Origin: Cunninghamella blakesleeana
Taxonomy: Eukaryota; Mucoromycota; Mucoromycetes; Mucorales; Cunninghamellaceae
Length of the DNA stretch: 64,000 nt
Reading direction: 5' to 3'
Assembly (NCBI GenBank): GCA_017871115.1
Contig: JAFCIZ010000006.1
Coordinates: 558,001-622,000, forward strand
Part shown: positions 49,501 to 62,454 of the stretch, piece by piece
Position numbering within the stretch: the stretch's first letter is position 1
Layout: every line of letters begins with the position of its first letter
Notes under the pieces: model-generated
What the model was told of the DNA's origin: nothing
What the model saw: the letters and a program-made list of their open reading frames with translations, nothing else
The model's database searches: none
Translations under genes and position numbers: made by a program

Positions 49501-52500
49501 TGACGGGTAACATCACGTTGATGAACAAGTTCTGTAACCAAGTGTTCACATTTACGTCTTTTAATAGGTGATAAATCAAGAAGTACGGCATCAGCAAGGA
49601 TATTCAAATTACGCTCTACCAATGCAAGGGCATTTTGAAGAGGTGATTGATCTTCTTTATTAATAGATTCATCTAATGTTGCCAAAGCTTTATCAACAGA
49701 TTGAGTCCAGATAATTTGTGCAGCCAGTACAACTAATTGTGCAGGATAACGTTCTACCCATTCTAAATAAGCATTTGATTCCATTTCTTCACCACTATAA
49801 ACAGATTCCAATTCAGCTACAGAATCTGTTAACAAAAGAGCAAGAGAATTACGCATTTCATTTTCTAGCATTGTAAGCCATACATTAATTTTTGAATTTT
49901 CCTTAACATTGATAGGTGATCTAAACATAACTTGTTCCCCTTCCTTAGAAGTCATACCGAGTATAGAGGTTTGTTCTTCATCCATTACAATTGTTGCAAT
50001 ACCAGCAAACATTTTCTTGAAATGTTTTTGAATACGAAGGATGTCCTTACTGTTACCAATAATTTCCAAAAGATCTTCATCACCGACAAAATAGAAACGT
50101 GGGAAAGATGATCGTTCACGTTCTAAATATTCACCAAGTGCTTTTTGAATCTTACTAAGTAAATCAGCCAAACGTTCCAAAGATTTTTGAATATTAGGAA
50201 TGTTAAGCACATCTAATACAAATGGTGATTTATAAACTTTCTTCATTACTGCTAAAAATTCTGTATTGATACTTTGGAATCGAGATGTTTCAACTGGTAA
50301 AAGATGTTTAATATCTGCGTTGCCACTAAAGATACCTTCCAAATATACCCACTGACGTTGTACATCAATCCATACATCAAATAATACATGTACTCTGTTA
50401 AGTTTATCTTCCCACGATGAGGCATCTTCTTCAAATACTTTATAATAGGGCGAAAGTTTCATTGCTGTTAAGGAATTAATATGTTCACTTGATTTATTAA
50501 ACAAATCATCCCAACCTCTAATCAATCGACATCTATTTTGATAATTAACAAGATCTAATACATAATTTGCCCATGTTTCTTTAACTTGTTTTAAGAATTC
50601 TTCTAATGCCATTTCACCTTGAGCTTGAAGTATAACATCTTTAAGAACTTGCTCATTACGTTTCAAATCTAAATCCCAAAGGTGACCAATTGTCATTTCG
50701 GTTAATGTAAACTTGCCTTCTACACGTAACATTTTAAATACTTGACGCCAATGTCTTTCACGAAGAGCTTCTGACTTAAGATCTGATACCAATGGGTTAA
50801 CACGAAGGAGTTGACGTAAAACATCTTGTACATATTCATAAGCAGCATATTGTCGCATACGATTAGGCATTTCTTTTGTCGAGTTAACAAGTTCATCAAT
50901 ACTTTGACGGACTTTACGAGGTACAACTGATGACCAAGGTGTATCACGAATTTCATAAACTGATTGCCAAACTTTTGCAAGAGCAGTCCATACAGATTTA
51001 AGATCACGTAATTCTTCTAATACAGGGTCAAGACGATCTTCAGAAGTTTGTTCAAGGTCTAAGGCTTCTTTAGCTCTACATACCATATCATATTCTTCTT
51101 TGAGACGTGTAACACGACCTTCAAAGATGCTAAGAGTATTTGCTGCAATATCTGGTTTAATATCGCCTTGTACAGGTTTACTCTTTTCCCATTCGGCACA
51201 TATATCGCGAATCTTTTGTTCAACAACTTTGTCTTCAGCAACAATTTTCATTTGTAAGCCAGCTATTATAAAAAAAAAGAATAATATTTATATATACATT
51301 AGTTATACATAATATATTTACTCAATATCAAACGTTCCCATTTATATATATATATATGAATATAATAACTTACCAACTTGTTCTTGGATAGCATTATTTT
51401 TACGTCCAAGAATTTCATTAAATGCACTCCATTCACCATCTACTTGATCAACATAAACCCAGTCATTGGGAAATTGGAAACGTTGTCTTTCAAGTGTTTT
51501 TTGACCTTGACGGAAGAGTTCCACATCTTGACTCCATTTAGCCACTTTTCGTTTAAGATCTTGAACATACGTAATAAATGTAACAGCTTCTCCAGTAGAA
51601 TTACCTTCAATAGATTGTTGTTCCAATTCAAATCGACCCTTTGACACGGAAGCATGGAATTCACGCATTGAGGTGCCGAGCATACTACCAAATTTATTAA
51701 GGATATCTTTTTGCCATTGATCATATTTTTGGTTTACTTTACTTTGTACTTGTTCATAATCAATAATCAAAGGACCGAAAGACTGCTCAGTTTCCGAATT
51801 ATCGAATGTACTACGAGCCTTCTTGATTTCTAATAAAATTTGTTGCCATTTTACTAAATCATCTTCAAGAATAGAAAAGACATGGCTTGATTCAAGATCC
51901 CATAATGATTGGTATTGAAGCCAGATGTTGACATAATCGGAAACTTGCTTAACCTTATTTTCAATGATTTGATAGGCCAATTCCAAAGATCCATCACCCA
52001 TACGTGTTAAAAGGCTAGCATAATCTTTTTCAATTAAAGGATTATCTTTTACATTTAATCCACCTTCATAACGAGAACTTTGAATGCGTGGTAAATGACA
52101 AATAATAGCTAACCAATCATGAAGTTGTGACCACCAGCTTGCACGAGCTTGCTCAATAGGGGGATCAAGGTACATGACTTGATTACGAATACGAATTTCA
52201 TGTACTATAGTAGGTAAAGCAGGTTTAACATCATGTGCTTTACTTTCTGTTGTTGATTTTTCTTCAGTTGCTGAATCTTCACGAGTTTGTGCACCACCTT
52301 TACGCTTTCTACGACTTTTTGAAATGCTGACTTCAGGAACAATAGCTTCTTCAGTTACACCCTGGAAAGTGTTAGTCCATGACTTGATAGCTTGTTGTAA
52401 TCTACCAACTAAGACATCTTCCATACGTTTATCTAAACCACTAACCCATTGATCAAGATTAGAATAGTTTTCCAAATTCAATCTGTCAATCTAAATTAAA

Positions 52501-55500
52501 TAAAATAAAATAAAATAAAATAAAATAATTAGTACTTTTTTCAATAATATTTGGCCCTTTATTTTTTGTATTATGATGATTACTATTATAAATATTAATA
52601 TTATAAATTTACCAATTTTTGAATCTTGCTTAAAATATCTTCAAAACGATTTGCTTGATAAGGGCATGACTTCATTTCTTCAATACTTTTATTGATATCT
52701 TCATAGTAACTGATTAAGGAGTCTACCTTATCTTGGAATACAGATACAACGTTAGCAAATTCACGAACAAACATTACATGACGGTTTTCACGAGCATCAA
52801 GAGGTGTACCAGTCAAGTATGATAAAGGACGATGATGGGCATCATATGTATTGACAAAGTAATCCCAACGTAAGTTAATGCCTATATTAGAAAATTATTG
52901 TCATTTTTAAAAATGAATAAGATGGAATAAAAGATTAATACATATACATTTGTATTATTAATTCTTTTTTTAAAATAAATTACCTTTGGTAATCATAGCA
53001 TGAACTTCATTTCTATAGCCAGCAACCAAAGTAGCAACATCAGGGTTTCTATTAACTTTGTGGACAGTTTGAGAAAAGGTACGAACTGTTTCCATCAAGC
53101 TTACAGCAAATGGGTAAACACGTTTAGCATCTTTAGCAACATTGGATATAGTGTGAGGTACTTGAAAATTAAGCCAGAGTAAATTACGAACTTCTTTAAA
53201 TAATGTAATAATTTGGCCATCGAAGTTAACACCAAGTAAAAGAATATTCTTTTGCATGCGATTTCTTGATATTTCAAAAATACGTCCAGATACAGAAAGA
53301 TCCCGTTTAGTGATTTCTTGTAACCAGTTCTCATAGATTAATTTAGTATCCAACTTTTTGCGGAAACTACTACTTTCAATTTGTAACTTTTGACCTTCAG
53401 CATATAATTCCCAACCTTTGCCAAGAACATCTTCTACACGTTTCATATATAAAGATAATTGGCGGTCAATTTGGCGAGCCCATATAATAGCACCAGAGAT
53501 TGGAGGAAGATCACGTAATTGAGCCATATGATATGCTTCAGAATAACGGTATTGCATTTTGAACTTGTCATGCAATTTATTAATATCTTCTTTGACACTA
53601 TCAATAAGCTGGGTTTGATATTCCTGAATAGCACCACGAATCTATTAAACAATTATGTTTTAATGATTAGTTTTCACATGTATATACATGTATTTCCTAG
53701 TATTTATTTATTTATTTTAAAATGAAAAAAGAAAAAGAAAAAAAATAATACATACCTTAGGTCTGACAAAAAGGGCATTGAATTTAGAAAAGACTCTAAA
53801 CATTTCATTGGCGTTCTTTACTGTACCTAAACGATCACGAAGACGAGCGATAATTTGATTTTCAACTCTTGAAACACGTTCATTATAAACGTTTTCAGCT
53901 TGTACCCAAATTTCAGTTCCCTCTATTTGAAATAATAAGAGAAATAATAAATATGGAAAATAAAAAGAATAATATTATTGTTAATCATTGTTATTTTTAT
54001 CATGTTTCATATTCATCTAGTATTAATCGATAATTTACCAGGTGTTACATCCAAAACATCAATATTTTTCACACTTTCATAAGCTAACTTGACTTCTTCA
54101 ACAGCATTAATATCACTAATACTAACGCTTTCTTCTTCCATGACACTTTTGACTTGGCCATCAACAACTACAGTAGAGGTTTTAGCGCGAGGACTTGTCA
54201 TAACACGAACAATCGTTTGATGAAGTTGTTCATGTTGTTTTCTGAAATCACGCACAAATGTAACACGCTCTTGTAATTTGGCATGAGCTGGGTTAATCTT
54301 GATAGGTAAGAATTTTTCAGATCTTTTACGAGTAACATCTCTTGCGACATTTGTAAATTCTTTAATTAAATCATCCCAAGTATGAAAAACAGCTTCTGCA
54401 CCAGCTGTTGTACGTTCAAAATCATCGTATTCCATATACATCATACGGCGACTTCCTAATACTTTGAGTAACTGATCGTTTAAATCACGAGAGATAGCTT
54501 CCACTAAAGGTAAAGCACGACGGATAGGGTAAGGACTAGATAAAAGTGATAGATAATACGATTATATGCATTAGTAAATTTTATATATGTATATGTATAT
54601 ATATTTATATATGAATATGAATATATATAAAGTATTCATTTACGATAATTTAAGCTTCTTGTTCAAATGGCCAAAAATTAATACTAATGATTCTCTAATC
54701 TTGTCAACGTCAGTAGCAGATAAAAGTTCATTGAGAGGGAAATCTTTCATCAATTGATTATATTTGTGTACTATTGAGATAATAATAATAATAATAAAAA
54801 TAATAACAGATTGGTATAAAAGTATATATTTTTAACATATTTGATCTATATTCTTGTTTTTTTTCTTATATAATTTACCTAATTCCATCCCTTCTTTCAA
54901 ACCAGTATCAGCAATAAAACTAACTGTAGCATGGAAACGTTTTGCATGTTTCAATATATCCAATGTTAGAGTAATTTGATCACTTTTTAATTGTTCATCA
55001 ATTTTTTCTAAAGCACGTTCCATACTAAGCCAGAAATTAATTTCTTGAATGGCAGTTCCACTAGCAGGGTCACGGGACATTTTTGTTACTTTTTGAATTT
55101 CTTTAATCCAACCATTTACATCGCCTTGAAGTTTATTTAAAAAGGTAGAATCAGAAAAGAGAGTGGAGTCAACAGCTTCCACAGTTACACGTCTATTTTG
55201 TTCACGGCACTATACAGATTAAAAAATGAATAAAATAAATAAATATTGTAATTAATAAATATTACAGCTATGTATATATATATATATATATTAATAACGA
55301 TGATGCTACCTTTTCTACAGCCTTTTGTACTACAGGATGAATATTGAGAGATATTTCAGGAATTTCAACGTTTTGTTGTAAGTGAAGCAAACTAAGCTCC
55401 AATTCAGCCATTTTTTTCTTTGCCATTGGTACACCCATTTTATTATCTTCATTTTTACTTTTACTTAAAGTTTCAGTTGTGTTTCCATGTCTAGCGTTAA

Positions 55501-55765
55501 CATAAGCATTGAAATAAGGGCTAACAGCTAAATGAATATAAGAGTGTAAAAATTCATATGCACTTGTTTGACCAGGTTCGCTTGTTGCAGCGCCAGGGAG
55601 ATTAATAAATTGAAGTTGAGATTGTAATGGTCTCGTAGCATCTAAGGAAGGTAGTCGTTTAATAATAGCCAAAGAAGCAACATGTGTTGGTAAATAAGTT
55701 ATTTCATGAGAAGCTGTATAGTTGTATGATATTGCTGTGTCTTCTATTTATTTATTTTATAAGGG

Positions 55766-55806
<41 letters not shown>

Positions 55807-56158
55807 TAACAAAAAGAAAAAAAAGTTAGCTTTATAAAAAAAGATTTATTATAATTTTTCATCTATTAATTATTTTTTATTATTTACCATCATCTTTCCC
55901 ACCTTCTTTTTCTTTAAAGATAAAAAGAACAGAGGACTGAGGATCATTTGCAAAACGATTTAATTTTTCAACGGTATCAGGATAACAGAATAAAGTGGAT
56001 TCCAAGTCAGGTAATTCAGCATCAAGAACTAAAGGTAAAAGGTTTTCCAAATATTTTTGTAATAATTGATGATCAAAAGTAAGCATAGTTTCAGCTGTTG
56101 GGCCAGTAGTTGCTACTATTGAGCCTGATGGAGGAAGAGTACTTTCGTCATCCAACAT
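40508..56158 (-). CDS. DYN1: Cytoplasmic dynein heavy chain
   Basis: Fourteen exons (56158-55888, 55743-55310, 55209-54879, 54770-54644, 54535-54039, 53922-53756, 53641-52984, 52881-52613, 52490-51374, 51262-48568, 48444-48388, 48258-44925, 44772-42609, 42492-40508) join in phase to about 4,701 aa, the size of a full cytoplasmic heavy chain. The tail (DHC_N1) spans residues 1 to about 1,300, then the linker. Walker A motifs mark AAA1 GPAGTGKT (about 1961), AAA2 GPSGSGKS (about 2265), AAA3 GPPGSGKT (about 2643) and AAA4 GVSGSGKT (about 2983). The stalk coiled coil and microtubule-binding domain ([17 protein letters not shown]) start exon 13; AAA5, AAA6 and the C-terminal domain follow. It drives minus-end transport of nuclei and endosomes along hyphae. 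All four nucleotide sites look intact. Confidence 0.96.
48326..48350. repeat. Poly-T run in dynein intron 11
   Basis: 25 consecutive T on + inside the intron between 48259 and 48387 (poly-A on the coding strand). Confidence 0.9.
55766..55804. repeat. 39-base poly-A run (poly-T on the coding strand) in dynein intron 1
   Basis: Uninterrupted A on +. For the minus-strand dynein transcript it is a U tract about 20 bases before the exon 2 acceptor, acting as an extreme polypyrimidine tract. Confidence 0.9.
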
Positions 56159-56776
56159 GACAAATATTAAAGGGTATCAATAAATAAAAAAATACAAGTT
56201 TTCTTTTTTTTTAAAAATAAAACAATTTAATAGTGTATAATAATATTAAAATAATAAAACGCGTAAAAATGAATAAAAGCTATTGATAATAAATGAATAA
56301 TAATCAATAACGTTAAAAAAAAGAAAAAAAAAAAAAGTGAAAGAGGGGTGAAAAAAAATGATAGGCACAACCTAAAAAAAAAAAAAAAAAAACGGGGTTT
56401 GAAATTTTTAATCATATTTGTAAAAAGATCAAGTTTAATCTTTTTGGTCCCTTTTTTTATAATCTTTCTTTTTAGAATAAGTTGGGTTTTTTTTAAAAAA
56501 AAAATAGCCTTTTTTTACTCTCATTATCAAAAGATATAATACTTATTTTTTATAAAACAATTTTTGGATAAAGATGGCTTATATTTATAGTAAAGTTGGC
56601 CATTATAGTAATTTTTGTACAACAAAAGAATTTCTTTTTTAAACCCATTTTTTTCATCAATTTTTTTTTTCTTTCTTCTCTTTTTGCTATCTTTTACTTT
56701 TTTTTCCCTTTCCTTTTTTTTTTAGCTTCTTTTTCTATTTATTTATTCTTCTTATTATTATTTTAAAATAATAACA
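56159..56776. promoter_or_regulatory. Divergent promoter dynein / bHLH gene
   Basis: 618 bases, no gene. AACGGGGTTTGAAATTTTT at about 56391 after an A run, a purine-rich tract at 56315-56350 toward dynein and a long C/T-rich leader at 56650-56760 toward the bHLH ATG. Confidence 0.45.
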
Positions 56777-58119
56777 ATGAATATTAATAATTCTATTGAA
56801 GAAAATTACCCTATTTCTAAACCAGGCTTACGACTTACCCATCCAACAGCCTATCACTTACAACAACAACGATTACAAAATAAAGATATTGACCCAACGC
56901 TTGACCACTCACAACTTTTTCTGGCGCAGCATCAACAGCAGCAGCGTAATGAAAGTTCACCTCATTTATCAGATATTGATTATGCCGAATTAACATCTCC
57001 ATCAACTTTACATACGGATTATATGTCATATACTTCTCCAGATGGACCAAAAATGATTCCTTCGGGTCATCACCATTCTAATAGACGTTCAATTGATCAA
57101 GACTATTTATACGATGAACATTCTATTGATAGTTCTTTAGCTTTTAGTACACAAATGAAACGACATGGCTCGGATGAAGGCAACTCACCTTATCCACCTT
57201 CTCAACACCATCATCAAACTACACAACAACAACAACAACATCAAGATTTTGTTTTTTATACACCTGTTTCTTTGGACCAACGATTTAAACAATTTGCTGT
57301 TAGTGCCCCTGTTAATATTAATTATAATCACCCAGCACACCCAGTTCCTACTCCTTCTTCTTTTAATGATGATACATTATCAGATGGTACTATATTAAGC
57401 AATACTAATTTAAGTTATGGAAAAAATCAAACAGATCCTCATTCTTTAGAAAATCAACCTGATTCGTTGGAAAATTACGAAGATGATTATGCAGCTCAAA
57501 TTAAGTAAGCACTCTCTTTAATATTATTTCTTTTTTTTAAAAAAAAAAAAAGAAAAAGATGAAATTAAAACATTACATATATATATATATACGTATTAAT
57601 TTCCTTTTTTAACCATTAGTTTACAAGCTATTATGGAAAAACGAAGGAGAAGAAGAGAATCTCATAATGCAGGTAAAGTGTTTTATGGGTGCTTTTTTAT
57701 TTAATTCACATGCCCTATTCGTCGTCTGACATAGAAAAATAAAAATAAAAATAAAATAGGTTCCTCAATAATCCCCAACACCAAATTCCCAAAAAGAAAA
57801 TAAATAAATAAATAGTGGTATTTATTTATTTATTTATTTATTTATTAATGTTATAATTTATATTTTTCTTTATTATTATATTTATAATATAGTGGAGCGA
57901 AGACGACGTGATAATATAAATGAACGAATTCAGGAACTCGGGACTCTTTTACCAGATGCTCAAGATGATGGAATTAATCGGTTAAATAAAGGAACCATTC
58001 TAAAAAAAAGTGTAGAACAAATTAAACAATTACAACAGGATCTTGCGCAGTATCGGCAACGAGTACAAGAATTAGAATCCATCTTACAACAGATCAATGT
58101 TACTCAGAAGAAGAATTGA
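56777..58119 (+). CDS. bHLH-leucine zipper transcription factor (USF/MITF-like)
   Basis: Three exons (56777-57504, 57620-57672, 57893-58119) give 335 aa. The first 245 residues are Gln/His/Ser/Pro-rich, typical of an activation region, with no known domain. The bHLH is assembled across introns 2: [11 protein letters not shown] joins [21 protein letters not shown], with the His-Glu-Arg pattern that binds CANNTG E-boxes. [20 protein letters not shown] is helix 2, and a heptad of Leu/Ile continues ([18 protein letters not shown]) as a zipper for dimerisation. The basic region is closest to animal TFE/MITF and USF and to fungal Cbf1-like factors; the exact orthologue is open. Nuclear; target genes unknown. 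Confidence 0.88.
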
Positions 58120-58171
58120 TAATAATTTATCATATATATATTTTAACTTTTTTTATGTATTTATTCCCACG

Positions 58172-58205
<34 letters not shown>

Positions 58206-60260
58206 TATCTTTATATATATATTTTTATATATTATTTATATCTTTATTGTATGTAATCTTTTGTAACTCTTTATTTTTACTATTATTATTATTATTTGTG
58301 TATACTTATATAACTTCCCATGACTAAAATAAATAATATCTATTATGTCACATATTCCTTTTTTATATTTGGTATTATCTAAAAATCTTGTAATAAAAAA
58401 ATAAAATCTTATTTGGAATCACATCGGCTGACTATTTCATTGTCCCACCTTTTAATAATGACGTAAACGCAAAGCCTTATATATACATATATAATATACA
58501 AACTTCTCAATTCATATTGACATTACATTAAAGAAAATCATAGTAAAAAAACAAAATATTAGTATATTGTAAAAACATAATCAAAAACGGCGTTTAAATT
58601 TTTTTATTCAAAAAAAAATTAGGTTTTTCTTTTCATACTATATTTTTTTAACTCTTCTTTATTTTATGAACCACTCTTAATACTATTATATTCTATTAAT
58701 TTATTAATTATTTATTTTACTAAAACCATCAATTGAAACTACAATAATTTCTAAATATATATATATATATATATTTGAAAAAAAAAAAACTCCCAGTGAT
58801 AAATGGAAAATGGTCTAAAAAACAATACAATGAAAAACTTCAAGAACATCAGCCACAAGCAGTTTTTTATGTAAAACAACCACTATAGTATGTAATCATT
58901 GGTATAAAGAAAAGTTTATTTTTACGACGAAGTCTTACTAAAAGAGGAATAGAGGTTACAAAAAAAAATTACTCCAAGAATATTAGTGATAGTTAAAATA
59001 TATAATATTTTTTTTACCAACGACATAATTACTCTCTAACATTGCTATCAATGGTAAGAAGCAAAAAGAGTAAAAATAAATAAAAAGCTTTTAATATAAT
59101 TTAAATAATTATTAACATATAATTGGAATTAAAATCAAAACACTTTTTTAATATTATTTTTTTTCTATTATTAGCTTTGTATTTGGTAATGACGATAATC
59201 AAAGTAGTGGTGCATGCAAAATTACTCCAACATATCAAATAACTCCGATTCTCCCAATGTTATTGGGGCTTCTCGAGATATCGTTTGTAGTTGGGTATTA
59301 GAAAAAAATAATGAATTTTTAATCCAAAACAACTCTAGAGTAAAATACTTTTTAAAAAGCAAGAAACAAACCCATTTTTTTAAATCAGATATCTATGGTA
59401 TAGCAGTTTAGTGCCAGTCTTTAAAAAAAATTAAAAATTTATGACATTTATTTGGATATTTTTTGGAAGAAAATATATTTTTCGAACTTAACAGAACGAC
59501 TACTTCTAAAACCCTGTAAATAGTTTTTATTTACAATCAGATTGTTGAGATTTTTTGTAAGTTATATACCTTGTTTAAACAAATTTACATAAGCATTAAA
59601 TATCTATTTTGAAATACTTTATAATATATTTATAGAGCATTGTTCAATAAAAAAAAAATTAGTTGCACCTCATGGAAATCCAATAACTATTGTTAGCCAC
59701 TCTGAAAAAGTTGTTTTGGGTAGTATAGAGGGAAAGTTGATAATACAATTCAACATAGGAAAAGAAATTAGTAATTGAATAATGGATTATAAAGAAAAAA
59801 AAGAAAAAGGGTTTCAAGAATATTAAATATAAATAAATATTATAAAATATAAAATTTAATGATTAACGAACAAACGTACGTTTTACTAGAAAATCGCAGT
59901 AATGAAATGGATGTGGAGGAAAAGACAACAAGGGTATAAAACACAATTAGTTAATATAAAAAATGATAATGCTTTGGATTGACAATTAAAACAAACCACT
60001 ACCAACAATTGATTCTATTCTACAGTACTTATTTCTTAAAAATAACGATGGGCTACTAAAATATAATTTAATTGCTATAAAGTAATCAAATTTGAAATAA
60101 TCACAACATCCAAATTTATTAGAATTGTCACCAATATCAAAAATTGAAATGGCCTACGAGCTATAACTTTTTTTATTTTTATGTGAAAAATAAAGAGTCA
60201 ATAAAAAAAATTACAAAAAAGGGAACTAATAAATAATGGTGAAAAATAAAATAAAAAAAG
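58120..60260. other. 2.1-kb region without an intact gene
   Basis: 58120-58790 is A/T-rich 3' and spacer sequence with an ATT triplet run (about 58171-58204). 58790-60090 contains broken coding-like fragments, listed as a pseudogene. 60090-60260 leads to the Chz1 stop on the other strand. Confidence 0.55.
58796..60085 (+). pseudogene. Decayed protein-coding remnant(s), family unknown
   Basis: Several stretches read as protein-like with balanced codons but are broken by stops and frame changes. 58796-58888 (INGKWSKKQYNEKLQEHQPQ onward) shifts frame near 58882 into IVCNHWYKEKFIF, which meets a stop. 59214-59411 is a 65-codon ORF (GASRDIVCSWVLEKNNEF). 59663-59779 reads VAPHGNPITIVSHSEKVVLG. 59859-59939 starts MINEQTYVLLENRSNEMDV, and 59993-60085 reads KPLPTIDSILQYLFLKNNDG. 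Base composition here is less skewed than in true spacers. It could be an old gene or transposon relic; a live gene with unusual introns is less likely. Confidence 0.4.
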
Positions 60261-61053
60261 CTATTCTTCATCTTCAGGATCGGCGCCAAATTGAGTATAG
60301 TCGATTTTTTTTCCTCTGGTTCTACGGCCACTACTGATGATCACAGATGTATCCAATTCTTCCAATTCACCTTCTATAAAAGCATAAATAATTTTAAAAA
60401 AAATTATTTAATAAATGTCACGCTTTCTTATTTTTCTTCTTTATATTTTTGCATTTGTTTATAAAGTAATATGTATATTCTACTTACCAGAAATACCACC
60501 ATCGTCATCAGAAGCATCATCGTTTGATTTTTTTGCTGCCCTACTTGATGATTCTGCTTTAGCCTTTTTCTTTAACTTGGGTTTTACTTCTTCCTCTTCT
60601 TCTTCTTCTTCATCATCATCATCGTCGTCGTCGTCGTCGTCGTTGTTTTCTTCTTCTTCGTCTTCTTCATCTTCGTCTTCTTCGTCTAAGTAAATAACAA
60701 TGTATTATTAAACAATCTTATATATCCAATATATACTATATTCTCCATGTGTAACTATATATTTAAAATACTTTACCTTCAGAAGCAACACGTTGAACAG
60801 CCTTGGCTTTGCTTTTACCACTAAAATAACCCAATCATAAATGAGGAACGATCAATAATATGGCCAACAATAATTCACGTTTAGAATATAATTATTAATT
60901 TTACTATTATTATATTTATATTGTTATCCTACGTTTTAAAAATGATACTTAATCATACCTAGAGGTTACTTTTGACTTTTTAATAATATCTTCATCCTCT
61001 TTGTCGTCATCATATTTTCTTTTATTTATCTTCTTATTGATTTGGTTAGACAT
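60261..61053 (-). CDS. CHZ1: Chz1-type histone H2A.Z-H2B chaperone
   Basis: Four exons (61053-60959, 60820-60777, 60685-60488, 60373-60261) give 149 aa, similar to yeast Chz1 (153 aa). The N-terminus is Lys-rich, then a run of Asp/Glu (DEEDEEDEEDEEENNDDDD). The C-terminal CHZ motif is diagnostic: LEELDTSVIISSGRRTRGKK followed by IDYTQFG. Chz1 binds H2A.Z-H2B dimers in the nucleus and passes them to SWR1; the acidic stretch shields histone charge. Both the acidic region and the CHZ motif are intact. Long GAA/GAT repeats make the acidic region prone to length change. Confidence 0.88.
60595..60685 (-). repeat. GAA/GAC/GAT codon repeats encoding an acidic tract
   Basis: Uninterrupted Asp/Glu codons in exon 3 of the Chz1 gene except for two Asn; appears as TCTTCTTCA/TCGTCGTCG repeats on +. 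Confidence 0.85.
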
Positions 61054-61458
61054 AATATACACACAAGCTTTATAAAATAAAAACACGTAAAAGAAAAGAG
61101 TAATAATAAAAACAATAGGAGTTGAAATTTTAAAATTCTTTTTTTGGAAATGAGATAATAATAAAAATAAATTCAGCCACACAAAATTCGCTCATAATTT
61201 GTTACTACATAACTGTTTTAGTTATTCATATTTTATTAATTCAACTATCTATAATAAAAAATAGTCAATTATTTATAATAACAATAAAATAACAAAAATT
61301 GCTATAATAATATCGATATTTATAATCATTATACTCTAAACACAACAATAGAAATGAGATTTTATTATAAATAAAATTTATAACTATTATGCGAAGTATT
61401 TAAATGCCGCAAACCTTATATACCATAGAGTATCTTTTTTTTTTATAACATAAAAAAT
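61054..61458. other. Intergenic: Chz1 promoter and 3' end of the four-span membrane protein
   Basis: 405 A/T-rich bases between two minus-strand genes. No gene seen. Confidence 0.5.
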
Positions 61459-62286
61459 TTAAGCACCTTTAAATTTATATTTTTTTAATTCCAATTCCGT
61501 CAATCCATATTCTACTTGCTTCATCATTTTAATGGCACCTAAATCCATTAATAACATTCCTAAAGGTAATGACCAATAAAAGACTTCTACCCAAGAGATA
61601 GCCACCGAAAATATACTGATGAGAGGTATAATACTTCCAAGAACAAAAGAGGTTGTTGCTGAAATAATATGTAATGATCCAATACCTTTATGAGAAGGTG
61701 TGAATGATAATATATCTGAGAATGAGACTTGACAAGTATATAATATCAAAGCCATGGATGCCGAGATGGATCCTAAACTAAATATTACGGCAAGGTCTGG
61801 TGATGCAATTCGTGATATAACTGGTGTTGATAAAAATGGAAAAGGTATCGTGGCACGATTGTTGAATACCCTGTCTCGAGATTTATAAGTGTCGTATTCA
61901 TATACAATATACCTATTTTAAATGATATATATATATATATATTAGAAAAAAATTAAATTATTTTATGGATAACTCTAAAACAATTAATATCGTTACTATT
62001 CACATTGTCATATTATATTATTAATTACACAGCTGATAATAATATTCCAATAAACAAAAGACCAATCTTTAGTTGGAAAAAAAAAAATGAAAAAATAATA
62101 TGTTAATATAATATGTTAATATAATAGATATAAACAAAAATAAAATTTAAAGTTGTATTATTATTCATATACCTGAATAATTAAATTTGACTGCTCATTT
62201 TGAGTTCGCAAATCTTGTAAAAGTTGTTCTTGTTCTATTTAAAAATAAAAAATAAAATGATTAATGTAAAAAAGTGCAAAAGTAAT

Positions 62287-62324
<38 letters not shown>

Positions 62325-62325
62325 C

Positions 62326-62356
<31 letters not shown>

Positions 62357-62454
62357 ATTATTAAATATTTACGTTCTTCATCAAGGTATTCGGGTTGTTC
62401 CTTTTCATCAGTTTTATTATTAGATGAACTAACTCTATTAGTAAGGGTATCCAT
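61459..62454 (-). CDS. Orphan four-span membrane protein
   Basis: Four exons (62454-62373, 62234-62173, 62066-62029, 61912-61459) give 211 aa. The first 50 residues are hydrophilic (DEKEQPEYLDEEQQEQLLQ). Four hydrophobic segments follow: IGLLFIGILLSAVYIV; ASPDLAVIFSLGSISASMAL; SLHIISATTSFVLGSIIPLI; WVEVFYWSLPLGMLLMDLGA. The chain ends with a short charged tail (ELELKKYKFKGA). Between spans 1 and 2 is the polar loop EYDTYKSRDRVFNNRATIPF. No signal peptide is visible, so the N-terminus is probably cytosolic. I do not recognise the family and assign no function. All junctions are in phase; exon 3 is only 38 nt. Confidence 0.75.
62293..62356. repeat. TA and CATATA/CATGTA microsatellite in an intron
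   Basis: A (TA)n run changes into alternating TACATG and TACATA hexamers inside the first intron of the four-span protein gene. Confidence 0.85.

Noticed and set aside
41209..53725. Many 60-95 codon ORFs in other frames on both strands within the dynein gene
   Set aside because: They overlap exons whose frame encodes a continuous, recognisable dynein; they lack leaders, splice context and family features.
60415..60693. + strand ORF with a long serine run
   Set aside because: It is the antisense shadow of the Chz1 acidic tract.
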